NCBI RefSeq assembly: GCF_022539505.1
Contig: NC_061511.1
Span: 36,466,620 to 36,530,619 of the forward strand
Reading direction: 5' to 3'
Length of the DNA stretch: 64,000 bases
From: Lolium rigidum
Lineage: Eukaryota; Streptophyta; Magnoliopsida; Poales; Poaceae
Shown here: piece after piece, positions 46,416-60,500 of the stretch
Position numbering within the stretch: position 1 is the first letter of the stretch
Layout: the number at the start of each line of letters is the position of its first letter
Made by a program: the position numbers and the translations under genes
Notes under the pieces: generated by a model
Databases searched by the model: none
What the model was told of the DNA's origin: nothing
What the model saw: only the letters and a program-made list of their open reading frames with translations

Positions 46416-49400
46416 AAAATAAGAAAATAAAAAGGATGACAGCAGAAAGAGGCGATGGAAAACCTAAGGCTTTAGCATCTACCCTACACGGGCATCCCAC
46501 CATCCAATCCTGTCTAGGAATCCTGGTCGATGGTACACTTGTGCACCGAGTTATTTTGCCTTTTGTTTACAGAGCACCAATAGTATAGTAAGTATTAATG
46601 AAACTGAAAAAGGGTTAAGTAATCAAAAACTCAATTTGGCTCCTGGGTGCGTATGATCCCTCCACCATAAAAACATATTTCTAAGTGTTAAATTTTTTTG
46701 ACAAATAAATTTACATGTACATCTACATAATATATGTGTGTTCGTCAAGTTTCACGAAAGAATAATATTTTTTGTAGTCTATATGAAAAAGAGAAAATTT
46801 ATCTTGTGACAAGTCTTTGTTTTAGCACCGGATTTTAGTTCTTTTTACACACGTCACACGACAAGTTGTTTTTTCATGAAACGACTTTGTGAGCACGTAG
46901 CACATGAAGATGTACGTGCGAAATTTTTATTTAAAATTTTGTAACATTTCAAAATATATCTAACATGCATTTCAAAAATATATCTAACATGCATTTCAAA
47001 ATAAAGGAAGCATATGCTCCCATATGCCAAAACATCACTCCCGCAAGTAATCATGTTTACATTGCTCAAGTTGCATCCAGACACTTCAACTATGTTCAAA
47101 ATAAACCCTCTTGCACACTAACTCCCAAGATTCACAAACAAAAATTAAGCATACGATGCTTGATTAGTATATGAGTGCCTCAACAGCGCATATCATACTG
47201 ATCCACACGATCAAAGATATAAATTAATTATTTTCCAATAATAGTACTAGGATCAGATCATCAAGCGGTCCTCGGCGACTAAGCAAGACGGTTATAGTAA
47301 ATAAAACAAGAAGATCATGCACATTAAGCTGATTGATAATGAAGATCCACAGGATATTCGTCGTATTGTTTCTGATCGCACACTTGTATTATAGAAGAAA
47401 TGTGCAAGACCACTTGCGCTCCAAGAAAAGTATAAATCCGTATACAACTTACTCCAGCCTGGTCCCTGGTGCGATTGACTTGTCCCGTCCAAATAGATTA
47501 GAATACATTTGAAACTTCAAATAGGTTGATTAGTTAGTAGTAGCATGATTTGTTTAGGGTTCGCCGTGCTAGCTAGCTAGCAAGCTAGCTCATATGGTGT
47601 GTAAGCAAGCTAGCGATCATGCAGGGCTTTTGATACTCTGATGTTAATTAATGAGCAACTTTTCAATTGATTCGGAAGTCAGACGCTGGCAGATGTATAC
47701 CGGTAGTATATGTTCGGGTATAGTTACCGTATTACGCATGGTGTGATGCGTTGCAGATGTCGGCATGGCGCAACAAGATGGCAACCGGATCAGGTGTTAC
47801 CCTGGGCCTGGAGCAGCCAGCCATGCTTGCATCTCGCCACCACTAGTTCTATCTTTTTACTACTCTCCGTTTTATATTACTTTCTCTGATTCACAATAAA
47901 AAAAATATAATGTAAATCACCAAAAGTTATTATGGATCATAGAAAGTAGTATTTATTACAAAAATCGTACAACCAAAATGAAGTATAAATTTCTTCCCTT
48001 TTTTGATGAGATTCAACAATAATGGTGTAGACGTGGCGATTATTCCAATTTTGTATTATTTATTTTCAATAAATAAAATATATTAATACAATGAAGATAT
48101 TAATTATGTCTAACCTCTGCACCAAAAGATGCTAAAAGACATCATGCACAAAGCCAAGGAAAAAAGACAAAGACCCGCCGCGGTGATGAACCACCACCGA
48201 AGAAAAAAGAAACCTGAACTATAAAATAATTTTTCAAAAGCAACGTCTCCAATAAGGAAATAATGCACAAGCATTGTCGTCGTCTGATCCAAAATCTTGG
48301 ATTTTCACATTTGAGAAAGTCCAAGTTCACAAAACAATGCCTTAAGCAAAGCCATTGCCAGGTAAAACCAATAAAGGTAAGACCTTTGATTTTCACCCTG
48401 AAAAAAGGTGACTTGGTACTTGAGGAGCACCACAAAAAATGCACTTTACATGTGCTACCACTCCCTCTTGCCAAGACCGCCGCTTTAAGTCATCAAACAC
48501 ATGCCACACAGGAAGAGCCGGTGTAGCATACTTCATCGCAAACAATACACCATACCGCCATAACTTCAAAACCTCCAATCTCTGTCACAATGACTTTCTC
48601 CACCTCCGTTAATATCATGATAATATATATTTACACATGTTCCCCATGGCTCCAAACGAAAGAAAAACTTCGCGCCACACTCTTGTTAATCGACACTGAC
48701 CGAATATAAGAGTGTGCATGACCGGACAGATTCTGATCTAGATATCCACTTGCGCCATGCGCCAATCATCAGAGATCTCTAACACAAAGATCGGAATACA
48801 TCGGCGACGAGATAGAGCAGACCGCATCAAGAAGATCAGTGACTTGGCGCAGAAAGATTAGCGGTGTCAAACCACCTTTATTCAAACCAAGCCAACAACC
48901 CTCACGCCAACAGACGGCTCCTAGGGAGGTAGGCCGCCACATCGGCCACGGCCACAACCGCCATGCTAACACTGCCATGTGGGGAGACTTTCCACCACCT
49001 CCTAACCTATCGTCGGCGGCACCATCGTGGTGCCAGTCCGTCGTTGCAGCAAGGCGCCGCCACGCCACCCACAACCACGGTACTAGACCCATAGGCCCGC
49101 CTAGGCCCAGATGGCTCGGGGCGGACCCGGATCCGATAGCCGCAACCATGGGGCAACACTACCAGGCAGATGGAGCTCTAGCTTGTCCGTCTTCGCGATG
49201 GGATCATCGTTCAAAGGCCGCGTCACCACGTCGCCACCAACATTCAATCTCATTACCATCGCTCGGGAGAGGGAGGTTGTCCCCGGAGAAAAGCCCTGCC
49301 ACCGTCGTCAGTACACGGGTTTTGCTCGATGGTGACTTCCGGTGGCGGCGACGGGAGGAGGAGGGGTGGGGAGGGGGCCAGTAGCCGGCGAGCGGTCGCC

Positions 49401-49900
49401 CCCGTGTCACCTAGGTTGGGGGAGGAGGAAGGGTTGCATGTGATTGTAGCATCTTTTTTGCCGGGTTTTGCATTATTATCGGTCTGTGTGCCATACGGTG
49501 TTGTATATTTACTCTCGATGAGGTTTATCGTAGATGGTAGAAAGGAAGATAGTTGCAAGCATGTTTCAAAGATAATCGGTCTTAATATTGTCACTACCAA
49601 AATATTTACTTCTGCGGATACAGATTTTGTTCGAGTCTGGCATCTTCTGGGATAAGTTATGGTTACATGCCTTTCCTTCAACATCAAAAATGTGAAAATA
49701 AAGCTACCTGGAGAGAATCACAGAAGTGACATGTCCACCTTAACATGGGTAGTTATGTGGGTTTTGATACAGATAGCCACCCTGAAGTTCCACTAATATC
49801 ATACTCTTAAAAGCAATGTCAACTTAGCTAAGGAGAAGAGGAAAACAAAGGAAAGAAACAGATAAAGATCCAGGTCAACTCCATAAACAAAACATGAAAA
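46416..49900. other. Intergenic DNA, no gene recognised
   Basis: 46416-48100 is AT-rich, without coding frames of recognisable type; ATATATCTAACATGCATTTCAAAA is repeated in tandem near 46955. 48110-49680 contains degenerate repeat sequence (ATCCAAAATCTTGGATTTTCAC near 48288 is inverted-repeat-like) and a GC-rich part (48940-49430) whose frames on both strands look like composition effects. 49690-49900 is upstream DNA of the PP2C gene. Confidence 0.5.
47862..47958. mobile_element. Possible degenerate Stowaway-type MITE
   Basis: TACTACTCTCCGTTTTATATTAC at one end and TTATGGATCATAGAAAGTAGTA at the other resemble the CTCCCTCCGT terminus of Stowaway elements, inverted, about 95 bases apart and next to TA. 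The match is imperfect. Confidence 0.35.
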
Positions 49901-50018
49901 CGCCAATGTCAACTCCTCCCATTTCCCCTTCTCGGATTTGTCGCCCATTTTTCTTCAGACCAAATGCGCATCCAGATCCGGCGACTCGCCGCGACGCCTC
50001 TTCCTCCTCCTCACACCC

Positions 50019-52198
50019 ATGGGCAACCGCGCGGCGAGGCTCGCGACGCCCTGCTTCGTGTCCGGCGGCGCCGGCGACGTGGTGGACGCGTCCGCAGCGA
50101 CAAGGGCGGTGCCGGGCGTCGACGATTGTAGCATCGGCCAAATTCTGAGCTTTGACGGGCCCGAGGGCCAACCGTTCGCCGGCACCACCATCCACGGCGT
50201 GCTGCTCCCCTCCAACCAGTCAACGCTGGGCTCCTCCTCCTCCTTCGTCCTCAACGACGGCGACTCCCAGATCCTGTCCATGTCCGGGGACTCCTCCTGC
50301 GACAGCTCCAACTCCTTCTCCTTCCGGACGCTCCAGCCGGAGCAGTACTCCGGGCCGCTCGAGTACTGCGCGTCCTCGCCGTCCTCGTCGGGCCGCGTCG
50401 TATCGTCCGCGTCGCGCCGGGGCACGCGCACCGACGAGCAGATCCTCGCGGACCTCCGCGCCACGCGGCACCGCCGCCGCCGCCAGGAGGAGACGGCCTC
50501 CGGGACCCCGCTCCTCGACCGCCTCCGCCGCGCCGTCGCGTCCGCGCTGCGTGGCGCGCGGCCGTGCGGCGTCCCACCCAAGAAACAGCAGCAGCAGCGC
50601 GACGACGACGAGCCAGCCGTGACGATGGTCGCAAGAAACGGCGGCGGCGCGATCATCAAGAGCAACGGCGTTAACGGGCACGCGGCGGCGGCGTCCGTGG
50701 ACTCGTCGAGGGTGCAGTGGGCGCGCGGGAAGGCCGGGGAGGACCGGGTGCACGTCGTGGTGTCGGAGGAGCGGGGGTGGATGTTCGTCGGCATCTACGA
50801 CGGCTTCAACGGCCCCGACGCCACCGACTACCTCGTCAACAACCTCTACGCCTCCGTGTGCCGCGAGCTCGTCATCGACGGCGACCATCCGCCCGACGAC
50901 GGCGACCCGCGCAGCCCGGCGGCGCGGCGGCGGCACGGCGAGGTGCTCGACGCGCTGGCGCGCGCGCTGCGGCGCACGGAGGACGGGTACTTCGCGGAGG
51001 CGGAGGCGCGCGCCGCGCAGTGCCCGGAGCTGGCCATGATGGGGTCGTGCGTGCTGGTGGTGCTCATGAAGGGCGCCGACGTCTACTCCATGAACGTCGG
51101 CGACAGCCGCGCCGTGCTCGCGCACCGCCCCGAGCCCGACCTCACCAGCGTCGTCCTGCCGCCACGGCTGCGGCACGACCAAAACGAAGACCTCGCTGGC
51201 GTCACGGAGGAGATCAAGCGGCAGTTCGACGAGTGCGACATGACGGAGCTCCTTGCGCTGCAGCTCACCATGGAGCACAGCACCAGCGCCTACAAGGTGC
51301 TCGACCGATCGCAACTGTTGCATTGTTAGACCTTAAGCTTCAATTGCCATTTGCCATGGCCAACAAACTTATACGGAGTACATCTTATTGATGGCATGAA
51401 TATGATGTTTGGATGCATGCAGGAGGTCAGAAGGATAAGGAGTGAGCACCTTGATGATCCTGCCTGCATAGTGAACGGCAGAGTGAAGGGCTCCTTAAAG
51501 GTGACAAGAGCATTTGGAGCTGGCTACCTAAAAGAGGTTTGTTTGCATTCCAACTATCAATAATAACTACCTTAACTAACCATGAGCTTCATCCTCACAA
51601 AAGGATGCTGAGTTTCATCCAATAACCGATTATGCATGCTTACATGAATAATTATTGATCGGGCAAAGTTTGTCGTTGCAGCCTAGGTGGAACAAGGCTC
51701 TCTTGGAGGTTTTCCGGGTGGACTATGTCGGAGCCTCGCCTTACATTACTTGCAAGCCGTTCCTCCGGCACCATTGCCTCGGGCCGCGAGACAAGTTCCT
51801 CATCCTCGCCTCCGACGGCCTCTACGAGTACTTCACCAACGAGGATGTGGTGGCGCGGGTGGAGGCGTTCGTCACTAGGTACCCCGACGAGGACCCTGCC
51901 AAGTACCTCAGCCACGAGATCCTCCTCCGTGCCGCCAACCAGGCTGGTGAGCATGTAACACCTTTAGTTATTTTAATCTGGGTTAATTATGGAGAAATGC
52001 TTTTTGTGCAATATTTTACGGAAAGTGAAGTTTTTTACACAGGGGGAAAACTTATGATCGTGTTTTGTGTGTGATGGTGTAGGAATGGGGTTCCATGAGT
52101 TGCTCGAGGTTCAGCAAGGGGATCGACGGCAGTACCATGATGATGTCTCAATCATTATCATCTCGTTGGAGGGGAAGATATGGAGATCTTCAGCTTGA
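50019..52198 (+). CDS. Protein phosphatase 2C, POLTERGEIST-like clade, four exons (590 aa)
   Basis: Exons 50019-51296, 51423-51536, 51682-51946 and 52083-52198, all with GT-AG introns and consistent phase, give 590 residues. I chose the ATG at 50019 because MGNRAAR fits the N-myristoylation start of this clade; an in-frame ATG at 49938 would add 27 unlike residues. The first 230 residues are a Ser/Gly-rich regulatory region with [20 protein letters not shown]. The phosphatase fold follows with [78 protein letters not shown] and [10 protein letters not shown]. The metal-binding aspartates are in place. Known relatives (POL, PLL proteins) dephosphorylate targets at the plasma membrane in meristem and receptor-kinase signalling; the function here is inferred. 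The gene looks intact. Confidence 0.93.
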
Positions 52199-53739
52199 GT
52201 TAATCCTAATATGTTGCAAATTGTAGTGGACAGTAATGATAGCATACATGGTGGAATTTTTGGGTTTCAAGGATTGCAGGTAGAGTAGCACACACAAATT
52301 TTTGTACTTGTCGGTGATGAACTGAACACAAATCATTGACCAAGTATTGGCGGAGTTTTCTTTCCCCTGTTTAAATTGTTCTTTATATGATATAACTTTT
52401 TTTTTTTGATTCGTGGTGAAGTCTACACGAAACAGGTTTACATGGACTAGGCGATCCCGTTACTATACAATTCAAGTTTCATCAATTGTATCTCAACAAC
52501 TTTGATTTTTTTTTTCTAGAGTTAATAGGATAAATTTCACCAAATTTGTTGCACACTATTGATCTTCTCAAAATCCATTTGTGTGGTAGCTTCATCTTAC
52601 AATTTCACTCACCTTTCATGTTGTAAACTTTTTAATTCAAGAACCATAGTCGAAGTGGTTAGAAGTATCTTCATGATATATATGAACCTTACTTTTCTAT
52701 GTCTCATAGTATCTCTCGATGTCTTAACATATCTCGCTTGCCATACTCTCTCTTGATTCAATTCTTTGGTTGGTACTTGGTGATGGTCTCTACACGGAAA
52801 ATGTTTGCATGGACAAGGTTATTCCACTTCTGTGATGAACTCAGAACTTTAACGAACCATAGTTCTCCAATTTCATGTTTCGTTCCAAGTTCACCGAGAT
52901 AAATTGTGTGAAATCCGCCGCACGCGGTCAATCTCATAAAGATATCTTGCAGCGGTAACTTTATCGCACAATTTAGCACAAATTCCATGCTCTAACTTTT
53001 TTGCTTCACCGAATGAAAGTTGATGGTCTCTACACGGAAAATGTTTGAATAGTCTCATCAATGTCTTAACATTTCTATTTCTTTGTGTCTTCTTGTATCC
53101 CTCCCATCTTACTCTGTTGATACTTTAATTTTGCCATCATTATTTCAGGCTGTGATAGTGTCTACACAAAAAATATTCTGCATTTATGAGGTGATTCCAT
53201 TTATGTGGTGCATTCCAACTTAGCTTTTCAATATGGTGCTTTTATTTGAACTAGTACAAATGCCCGTGCATTGCCACGAATCTTCAAATTTTATCAAATC
53301 AGGAATATCATAATATACTACAACATGATAATATCGAACGCAGTAACAAGATAACATTGTTGTGCATCTCCGTGGTTCCAAGTTCTAGGTCTTCTTGTTA
53401 CTCTTTCGCGGTTGGGCCGTCAAAATTGTCAACCAAGGATTTTATTTCAAAAAATTTAAACATTTCAAAATAAATTTAAAATGCATTTTTCATAATAGGT
53501 GCATCTACACCTATGAGCCAAAACAACATGTCCAGGTAGATGGGACTACATTCTCGAAACGGGGGACTCAGCCTCCCCGGCAACAGGCAAGACCTGCTCT
53601 GGCTGGTGGGGTATGACTGACGTAATTGCTAAATTCACATCTTGTCACAAGAGTGCAAATGCCCAATATGAAGGTGCATTGATACAACATCAATCTGGAT
53701 GGTATTAAGTTCCTCGGTATAAAATGCCATGCTACATGT
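52199..53739. other. Downstream flank of the PP2C gene with degenerate repeats
   Basis: No gene. A block of the form GGTGATGGTCTCTACACGGA...GGTTATTCC recurs four times (about 52415, 52776, 53020, 53152), diverged and irregularly spaced, always in the same orientation. 53253-53300 holds CTAGTACAAATGCCCGTGCA, a sequence common in grass repeats, and 53560-53620 a short GC-rich block. 53640-53739 is the immediate left flank of the LINE. Confidence 0.55.
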
Positions 53740-53903
53740 ATGTTGAAAGGCCATTTTTTCGATAAAGGATGCTTTATTACTTTTGTGGAAGCAATTACAT
53801 CCAGCCTCTGCATAACCAGGATGCACACAACCGTTTAAAATGTCTGGATTCAAAGTATAAAAACTAGGCGGAATACATATCAGAGCGATGAATCATATAA
53901 CGC

Positions 53904-56900
53904 CTAAGGTGTGGGTGGTGCTGCAATCCGTAGACTATGCTGCCACCCATGTAGGGAAAAAGTATCCCTCGCCGTAGTCTCCAACCGTGTACAGACCTCC
54001 GTAAATAGGTCTCGGTTCTCCGTCCGCTGAAGAGGTAACCACAAACGGAGAATACCTGTACTGTAGATGACCTGCAACAAAGAACAACTTTTATCGTTAA
54101 AAATCTTGTCATTTCTACTTAGCCAGAGTGCCCAGATAACTGCTAGCGCCCCCACCCTAAGAAGCAACTTAAACCTTGAATCGATACCGTGAAGCCAGTT
54201 GCCAAAGACATTGGCTACACTAGTAGGGGGATACAGGGTGGATGCTACTTGGATGACTGACCAAATAGATCTCGCAAAGTGGCACTGAAAAAAAAGGTGT
54301 TTAATAGTTTCGTCTTGGTGACAAAAAACACACCTAGAATCTCCATGCCAATTCCGCTTGACAGATTATCTTTGGTAAGAATAACTCCGCGACGAAGATA
54401 CCATCCGAAAATTTTAATTTTTAATGGTATTTTCATCTTCCGATTTTCTTATTATTATCGACCGGTATATCGGAATGAAGAATCGCATTGTATAAAGATT
54501 TGACTGAGAAAGTGCCATCTACATGAAGATTCCATCTAAATTCATCCGGTTCAGGTGATAGGTGAATATCTCCCGGCCGTTGAATTAAAGCATTCCATGC
54601 CAATAGCCTTTGTCCAAGTAAAACCCGTCTGAACGTCACATTCGGAGGTGAGGTAGCCATTACTGTGGCAATGGTATCACCTTTGCGACGAACAATACTA
54701 TACAAGGCAGGATACTGTTCACTTAAGGAAGCATTGTCTAACCAAACATCTTCCCAAAACCGTATCTGTTCTCCATTCTTAATAGAGAAAGTACCATGGC
54801 GAAAGAAAACATTTTTTGTCGCCATGAGACCAGCCCAGAAGTGAGAATCCCCAGGTTTCCAAACCACTTGGGATAGCGTCTTCGAGCCAATATACTTTCT
54901 ACGAAGAATAGTTTGCCAAATCCCATTCTCGATAAGAAGCTTAAACAGCCATTTACCTAGCAGAGCTGAATTCTTGACCTCCGGGTCATGAACCCCCGAT
55001 CCGCCTTGATCTTTGGGACTACAAACTACACTCCATTTTACCAGTCGATATTTCTTTTTCTCGTTGTCCCCTTGCCAAAAGAATCTGGATCGATAATAAT
55101 CGAGTTTATGCAGAATTCCTTTTGGCAACAGGAAGAATGATAACATATACAGTACCATATTTGTCAGTACTAAATTAATGAGAACCAATCTTCCTCCGAG
55201 GGACAACAATTTACCCTTGCAACTACTAAGGTGTTTTTGTAATCTTTCTTCCACAATTTTCCATTCAGCAATTGTAAGTCTCCGATAATGAATCGGAATA
55301 CCCAAATAGCGAATAGGAAATTGGCCTTGCCCACAACCAAACAACTCTGTGTATAGAGTCATATCGTTTTGGGCCTCTCCGAAACTAGAACAATTCACTT
55401 TTATGGAAATTGATTTTCAATCCCGACAAGCTGTTCAAAAGCCGCCAAAATTAATTTCAGATTGCGAGCTTTTTCAAGATCGTGATCCATAAATAGAATT
55501 GTATCGTCGGCATATTGAAGGATAGATAAACCCCCATCAACCAAATGTGGGATCACACCTTCAATCCGACCATCAGCCTTGGCCCGCTCTATGAGTATCG
55601 CCGAGCATATCCGCTACAATGTTAAACAACATCGGTGATAGCGGATCCCCTTGGCGTAACCCTTTTCGTGTTTGGAAATAGTGGCCGGTGTCATCATTAA
55701 CCCGGATCGCCACACTACCTCCATACACAAAATCATAAATTAGAGCACGCCACTCGGGAGAAAAACCTTTCATCCTAAGTGTCCGCTTGTAAGAAAGACC
55801 ACTTGACCTTATCATACGCCTTTTCGAAATCTAATTTTAAAATGACCCCATTTAGTTTCCTAGAATGCATCTCATGTACCGTCTCGTGCAACACTGCCAC
55901 TCCATCAAGGATATTCCTTCCTTGCATGAAAGCGGTCTGTGATGGTTGAACGACATGATCCGCAACCGTATTAAGTCTAATGGTGGCCACTTTCGTGAAA
56001 ATCTTGAAACTGACGTTTAATAGGCAAATAGGTCTATATTGTTGAATCCTTTCTGCCTCATTAACCTTCGGTAACAAGATTACTTCACCAAAATTTAGAC
56101 GAAATAATTCTAGTTGTCCTGTGTGGAGATCACTGAACAAATCTAGAAGGTCCGATTTAATAGTATCCCAAAAGGTTTGATAAAACTCCGCTGGAAAACC
56201 ATCTGGACCCGGTGCTTTATTGCATTCCATTTGGAAAATGGCCTTCTGAACCTCATCCTCAGAATAAGGTGCGGTTAGTAGGCCATTTTCTTCCATAGAA
56301 ACTTGGGGTATGTCATCCGTTAAGTCCTCGTTAAGAGAAAAAGAACTTTCCTCCGGAGGACCGAACAGGTCTTTATAATAATTAGTAATGTATGATTTGA
56401 GTTGCTCGTGGCCTTCAATCACCCCTTCATCTTGGATGAGAGAATGAATACGCTTTTTCCGATGTCTGCCATTAGCCAAGCCATGAAAATATCGTGTATT
56501 CGAGTTACCTTCCAAAATGAATTGGGCTTTGGATCTTTGATACCATTTGAGTTCCTCTTCGCGAAGAAGACTCGCCATCTGTGCATTGGATTGATTCTTA
56601 AGATCAATCTCTTGCGTAGACAACGGTCTCACTTCCGCTACGGCCTCAAGATCATCGATCACTTTTGATAAGCGAGCCTTCTCTTTTTTAAGAATACCAG
56701 CCATATGGGCAGCCCAACCAGAGAGATGTTTGCGCATAGCACGCATCTTATTATTCCATCTCAATATTGGCGAACTACCCCCTACTGGTCTTTCCCAAAC
56801 CGTCTTAACCATCTCATGAAATCCGTCTCGATGTAACCAGCCAAGTTCAAATTTGAACGGCCGCTTACAAACAGGTCGGGGATTCCCGATAGTTAGAATG

Positions 56901-57589
56901 ATAGGAGCATGGTCAGACAGTTTTTCAATACGTTCTAGTGCACGGACGGACACCATAGGATATTTATGTTCCCATTCGGTATCCATCAACACGCGATCTA
57001 GTTTCTCGTATGTGGGTTCAGGCAAGCTGTTGGCCCAAGTAAACTGTCGACCGGACATAAATACCTCTCTTAAGTCTAAGCTATCAATGACAGCATTAAA
57101 CAAGAAAGGCCAATGTCCATCGAAAATGCCTTTGCTTTTCTTATGAGGAAATCTCAGCAAATTGAAGTCCCCTCCGATTAAAATCGGATGCGAATTATCT
57201 TTTGCAAGATTTACCAGCTCACGTAAAAAGTCAGCCTTAAAAGCGTCTTGGGCGGCACCATACACAGCGACCAGACTCCAAATGAAACCATCTACTTTGT
57301 TCTGAATATCGAGTTTAATGTGATACTCGTCATCAGAACTAGCTAAAACGGTCATGGTGTCTATGCGGACGCCAAGTAAAATGCCCCCAGACCTGCCACG
57401 AGGCGGGCGAGAAAACCACTAAAAGTTAATCCCACCCGATAAACGGTCGAGGAAACTTTGTGAGAATTTTCGCCTACCCGCCTCAGAAATAGCAATAAAA
57501 TCTAAATCATAATCTCTACAACCGTCGGCAATGTGAGAATGTTTAGCCAAGTCACCAAGACCTCTGCTATTCCGAAACATGCCATCCAT
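53904..57589 (-). pseudogene. LINE ORF2: endonuclease, reverse transcriptase, zinc-binding domain (broken)
   Basis: ORF2 begins at the ATG at 57589 (MDGMFRNSRGLGDLAKHS), overlapping the end of ORF1 by about 90 bases. The APE-type endonuclease shows SLVAVYGAAQ, LIGGDFNLLR and LSDHAPIILT (57300-56900). RT shows CNKAPGPDGFPAEFYQTFW, FMQGRNILDGVAVLHE, LKLDFEKAYDKVKW, RKGLRQGDPLSPMLFNIVAD and a YADDTILFMD segment near 55510. The zf-RVT domain lies near 54430-54240 (KIPLKIKIFGWYL), with a C-terminal tail to 53904. Lesions: in-frame stop at 57419-57421, and frameshifts near 55780, 55600, 55400, 54430 and 54240. The order and motifs are those of plant L1 elements. Confidence 0.9.
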
Positions 57590-60500
57590 CGAGAAACTAT
57601 TTTAGATTTAGTATTTTTGCCATATCTACGAGACTTCTTGCCAGCGGACGATCGAGAACCATGTGCAGAAGCATTTAGATCATAAACTGAACTAAGCTCT
57701 GAGTGTTCTAAATCGACCTCTGTAACACTCCCAACTATAGCCGAGAGAAGCTGACCATCTAAGATGTCATCATCTTCATCATCGTCCACAAAGGAAGTAG
57801 CAGGCTCAGTGGATCCATTTGAAGCAACCGTTAAACGGTCAAGCTCCGTTTGTCTCAACACATTAGCCGATGCTAAAATCTCATCAGACCGACTACCCAA
57901 CGAGACCCCTACTCTACATAAATTAGAAGAAATCCGAGTATCCGAAAAAGAGGTAAACGACTTGGCTCTTTGTTTAGTACCTGCCGTGTCGAGGTTCAAC
58001 TCCGCCTTACGCCGCATAGCCCTCCGCATCACGTCTTCATCCGTGACCCCCGCGCCGTCCTCCGCCACAGCATACCTCCCACTCCTCCTCACCGTCGGCT
58101 GAACAACCGGTGGAGGACTCGTGGGCTGAGGCTGCGGCACGGCAGCTGGCGGAGAAGGACTCAAGCGTGGTGAAGAAGGCGCCGAGCCCAACAGCGAAGA
58201 TGTAGTAGACGAAGCCCGTGAAGCCGGTGAAGACGCACGCGATGCAGGGGTAGATGGCGTAGAAGCCCCCTGCACCGAACCCGATCGTGTCGTCGCTGCC
58301 CCCCCAGGCGAAGGGGGCGTGGAAGATGGGCTGGGGCTCCTCCCCAACCCGGCCTGCACCACCGCCTGAGGGTGAAGCTGCGCCGGCAGCGCCCCCATCG
58401 TGCTGTCGCTGCCTCCAAAAAGAGCACTAGGGAGCACGGCCGACGGTGGAGGTCGCTGCCTCTCACCATCCCCGCAAGGAAGCTGCGGCCTCGCCAATCC
58501 CTGGGCCGGCTGCTGCTGCTCCACGGCGATGGGGACAGGCTGCAGCAGCCCCGCCGGTCCATACGCCAGCTGCTGCGATGGCGCGGAGCCACCGGCCGGC
58601 TGCTGCTGCCCCTCCGAACCCGCGTCACGCTGCTGCTGCGCCGTCGAAGTAGTCGCTGCCGGCTGCTGCCCCGGGTCCGCTGTGACCACTGCCGGAGAAG
58701 GGGGAGTCCTCGGCTGCGCCCTCTCCGTCTGAGCTGAGGTAGAAGACGGAGCGGGAACACCTGAGGGACTACCCAACGGTGCAGACGACGAAGTGGGACG
58801 AGTCCTCCCCTGCATAAAAGTACGAACGCGAGACGGAGAAGACGCCCTGGTCGTGGGCGGCGGAGTGGCCACCAAATGAGGCGACTCCGTCATAGCTCGA
58901 GCGACTATCTCCCGCCCCCTGTCTGTCCTCGGCGAGTGGTTAAACGGGGTCAAAGCCACCTGAGTAACCGGTATCGAAGCTGTGTCAGAGGAGTGCCTAG
59001 GTGCATGGCCATCGACCTCCATGTGTGATGACCCTGGTGCCACATCCGCCGCAGAATCATCAAGCCCCTCATCCTCAAAACCATGAGACGCATCATCATC
59101 ATCATCGCCCTTCCAGAAGAAAGGTCGAAACCGAGGATCCGGCTTATACCCAGGAGCCTCACGATGAAACCGAAATCTATATCCATTAAGCTGTAGATGA
59201 GCCACGACCTCTAAGCATGGTGGCCTGTCCTTAGGCTTATCTTTCTCCAAAACAGATACATTCCTCATGGCTACCTGAATCCGAACTGTCCCCTGACTCC
59301 GAAGGGTATACAAGTCCACATCAAGAGTAGAGCCAATAAAAGTACCAACCGCCCATAGACCCAGGAAGTGACGGAGAGAGTCTGGCACACCTTCGACATG
59401 CACCCACACAGGCTCCATAACAAACCCAGGTGTAACATCCTGATAAGTCCATGAAGATACTATGGCCTGTGCATTTATCTTAGGCACACTCATCTGCATA
59501 CCATCAATCCTCAACAAGTCATCGGCTATAGGTATCGCAATCAAAAAAGCATTATCGCCATGAGACACCGCCTCCCACTTCCATGTGGGGTTCCCCGGAC
59601 ACATGCGAGCCATGAAACCCTGGATATCTGCCGCTGTGACAGTCCCCTCCCCTGACACCTGTACCAAGGCTGTAGGTGCACCAGAGGCAGACAACTGTGG
59701 CTTATACACTGAATCAGGGATCTGAAGGTCGAGCGTAGCGTCATTACCACATCCAACAAAAAAACTCATAGGCTTCGGAGTCTTCAACACAGGGCACCGA
59801 ATGGTTGGGTGCGCCCCAGAGTCACAGACTAAACAGTAGTGAAGCGCCTTGCAGTCCTTTGTAGCATGTGTATTGACCGCGCATTTCCAGCATCGACCCA
59901 CTTTCTTAGGTTTCACAATAGGAGCAGCGGCGACTGGTGCAGCCGTAGGCAACTGCTATGGTACAGGAGGCGCCTCCACCGTGGGCATAGCAACTGGCAT
60001 ACCCACCGGTACCGGAATATCCTGCACAGTCCCCTGCACAACGGGCGGCTGTACAACAGTCCCACTTCCCCCCGCCCCCACCGCAGCGGCAGCCTTCTTC
60101 TTTCTCCTTTTCTTCTGCTGTCCAGGTTGCACTGGCGGATTCTGAGCGACAGGCTGCTGCCCTCTCCTGTGGCATCACCGGTTGCATAGGAATAGGATAT
60201 TGATAATACTGCCCTTGATACTGCGGATATTGTTGTGGCGGCGGGAACGTCTGTTGATGCTGCGGCATGAATTGCGTAGACGGAATACGCGGCGGAGGTG
60301 GGCGGTATCCCACTTGAGGCCGAGGCGGAGCTGCAGGGGCAGACGGCATGAGGGCGCCCGCCGGCCAGCCCTGGAACCCCGGAGGACCCTGGTAGACGCT
60401 GGCCCCTGGCGCAACGGCCGCCTGCGCGGGAGGCGGCGCTGCTGGTGGCTGCTGCGTCCCTGGCGGCACGGGGCGCGACGGCCCGACCATGTCCTCCACA

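Noticed and set aside
48770..49430. Possible GC-rich host gene before the PP2C gene
   Set aside because: Frames on both strands are equally open, lack motifs and are surrounded by degenerate repeat sequence.
50220..51323. Long minus-strand frame (367 codons) opposite PP2C exon 1
   Set aside because: Produced by high GC at third positions of the real plus-strand exon; no protein motif and no codon logic on the minus strand.
58161..58760. Arginine/leucine-rich frames on both strands within LINE ORF1
   Set aside because: By-products of the Ser/Pro/Gln-rich low-complexity coding region of ORF1.
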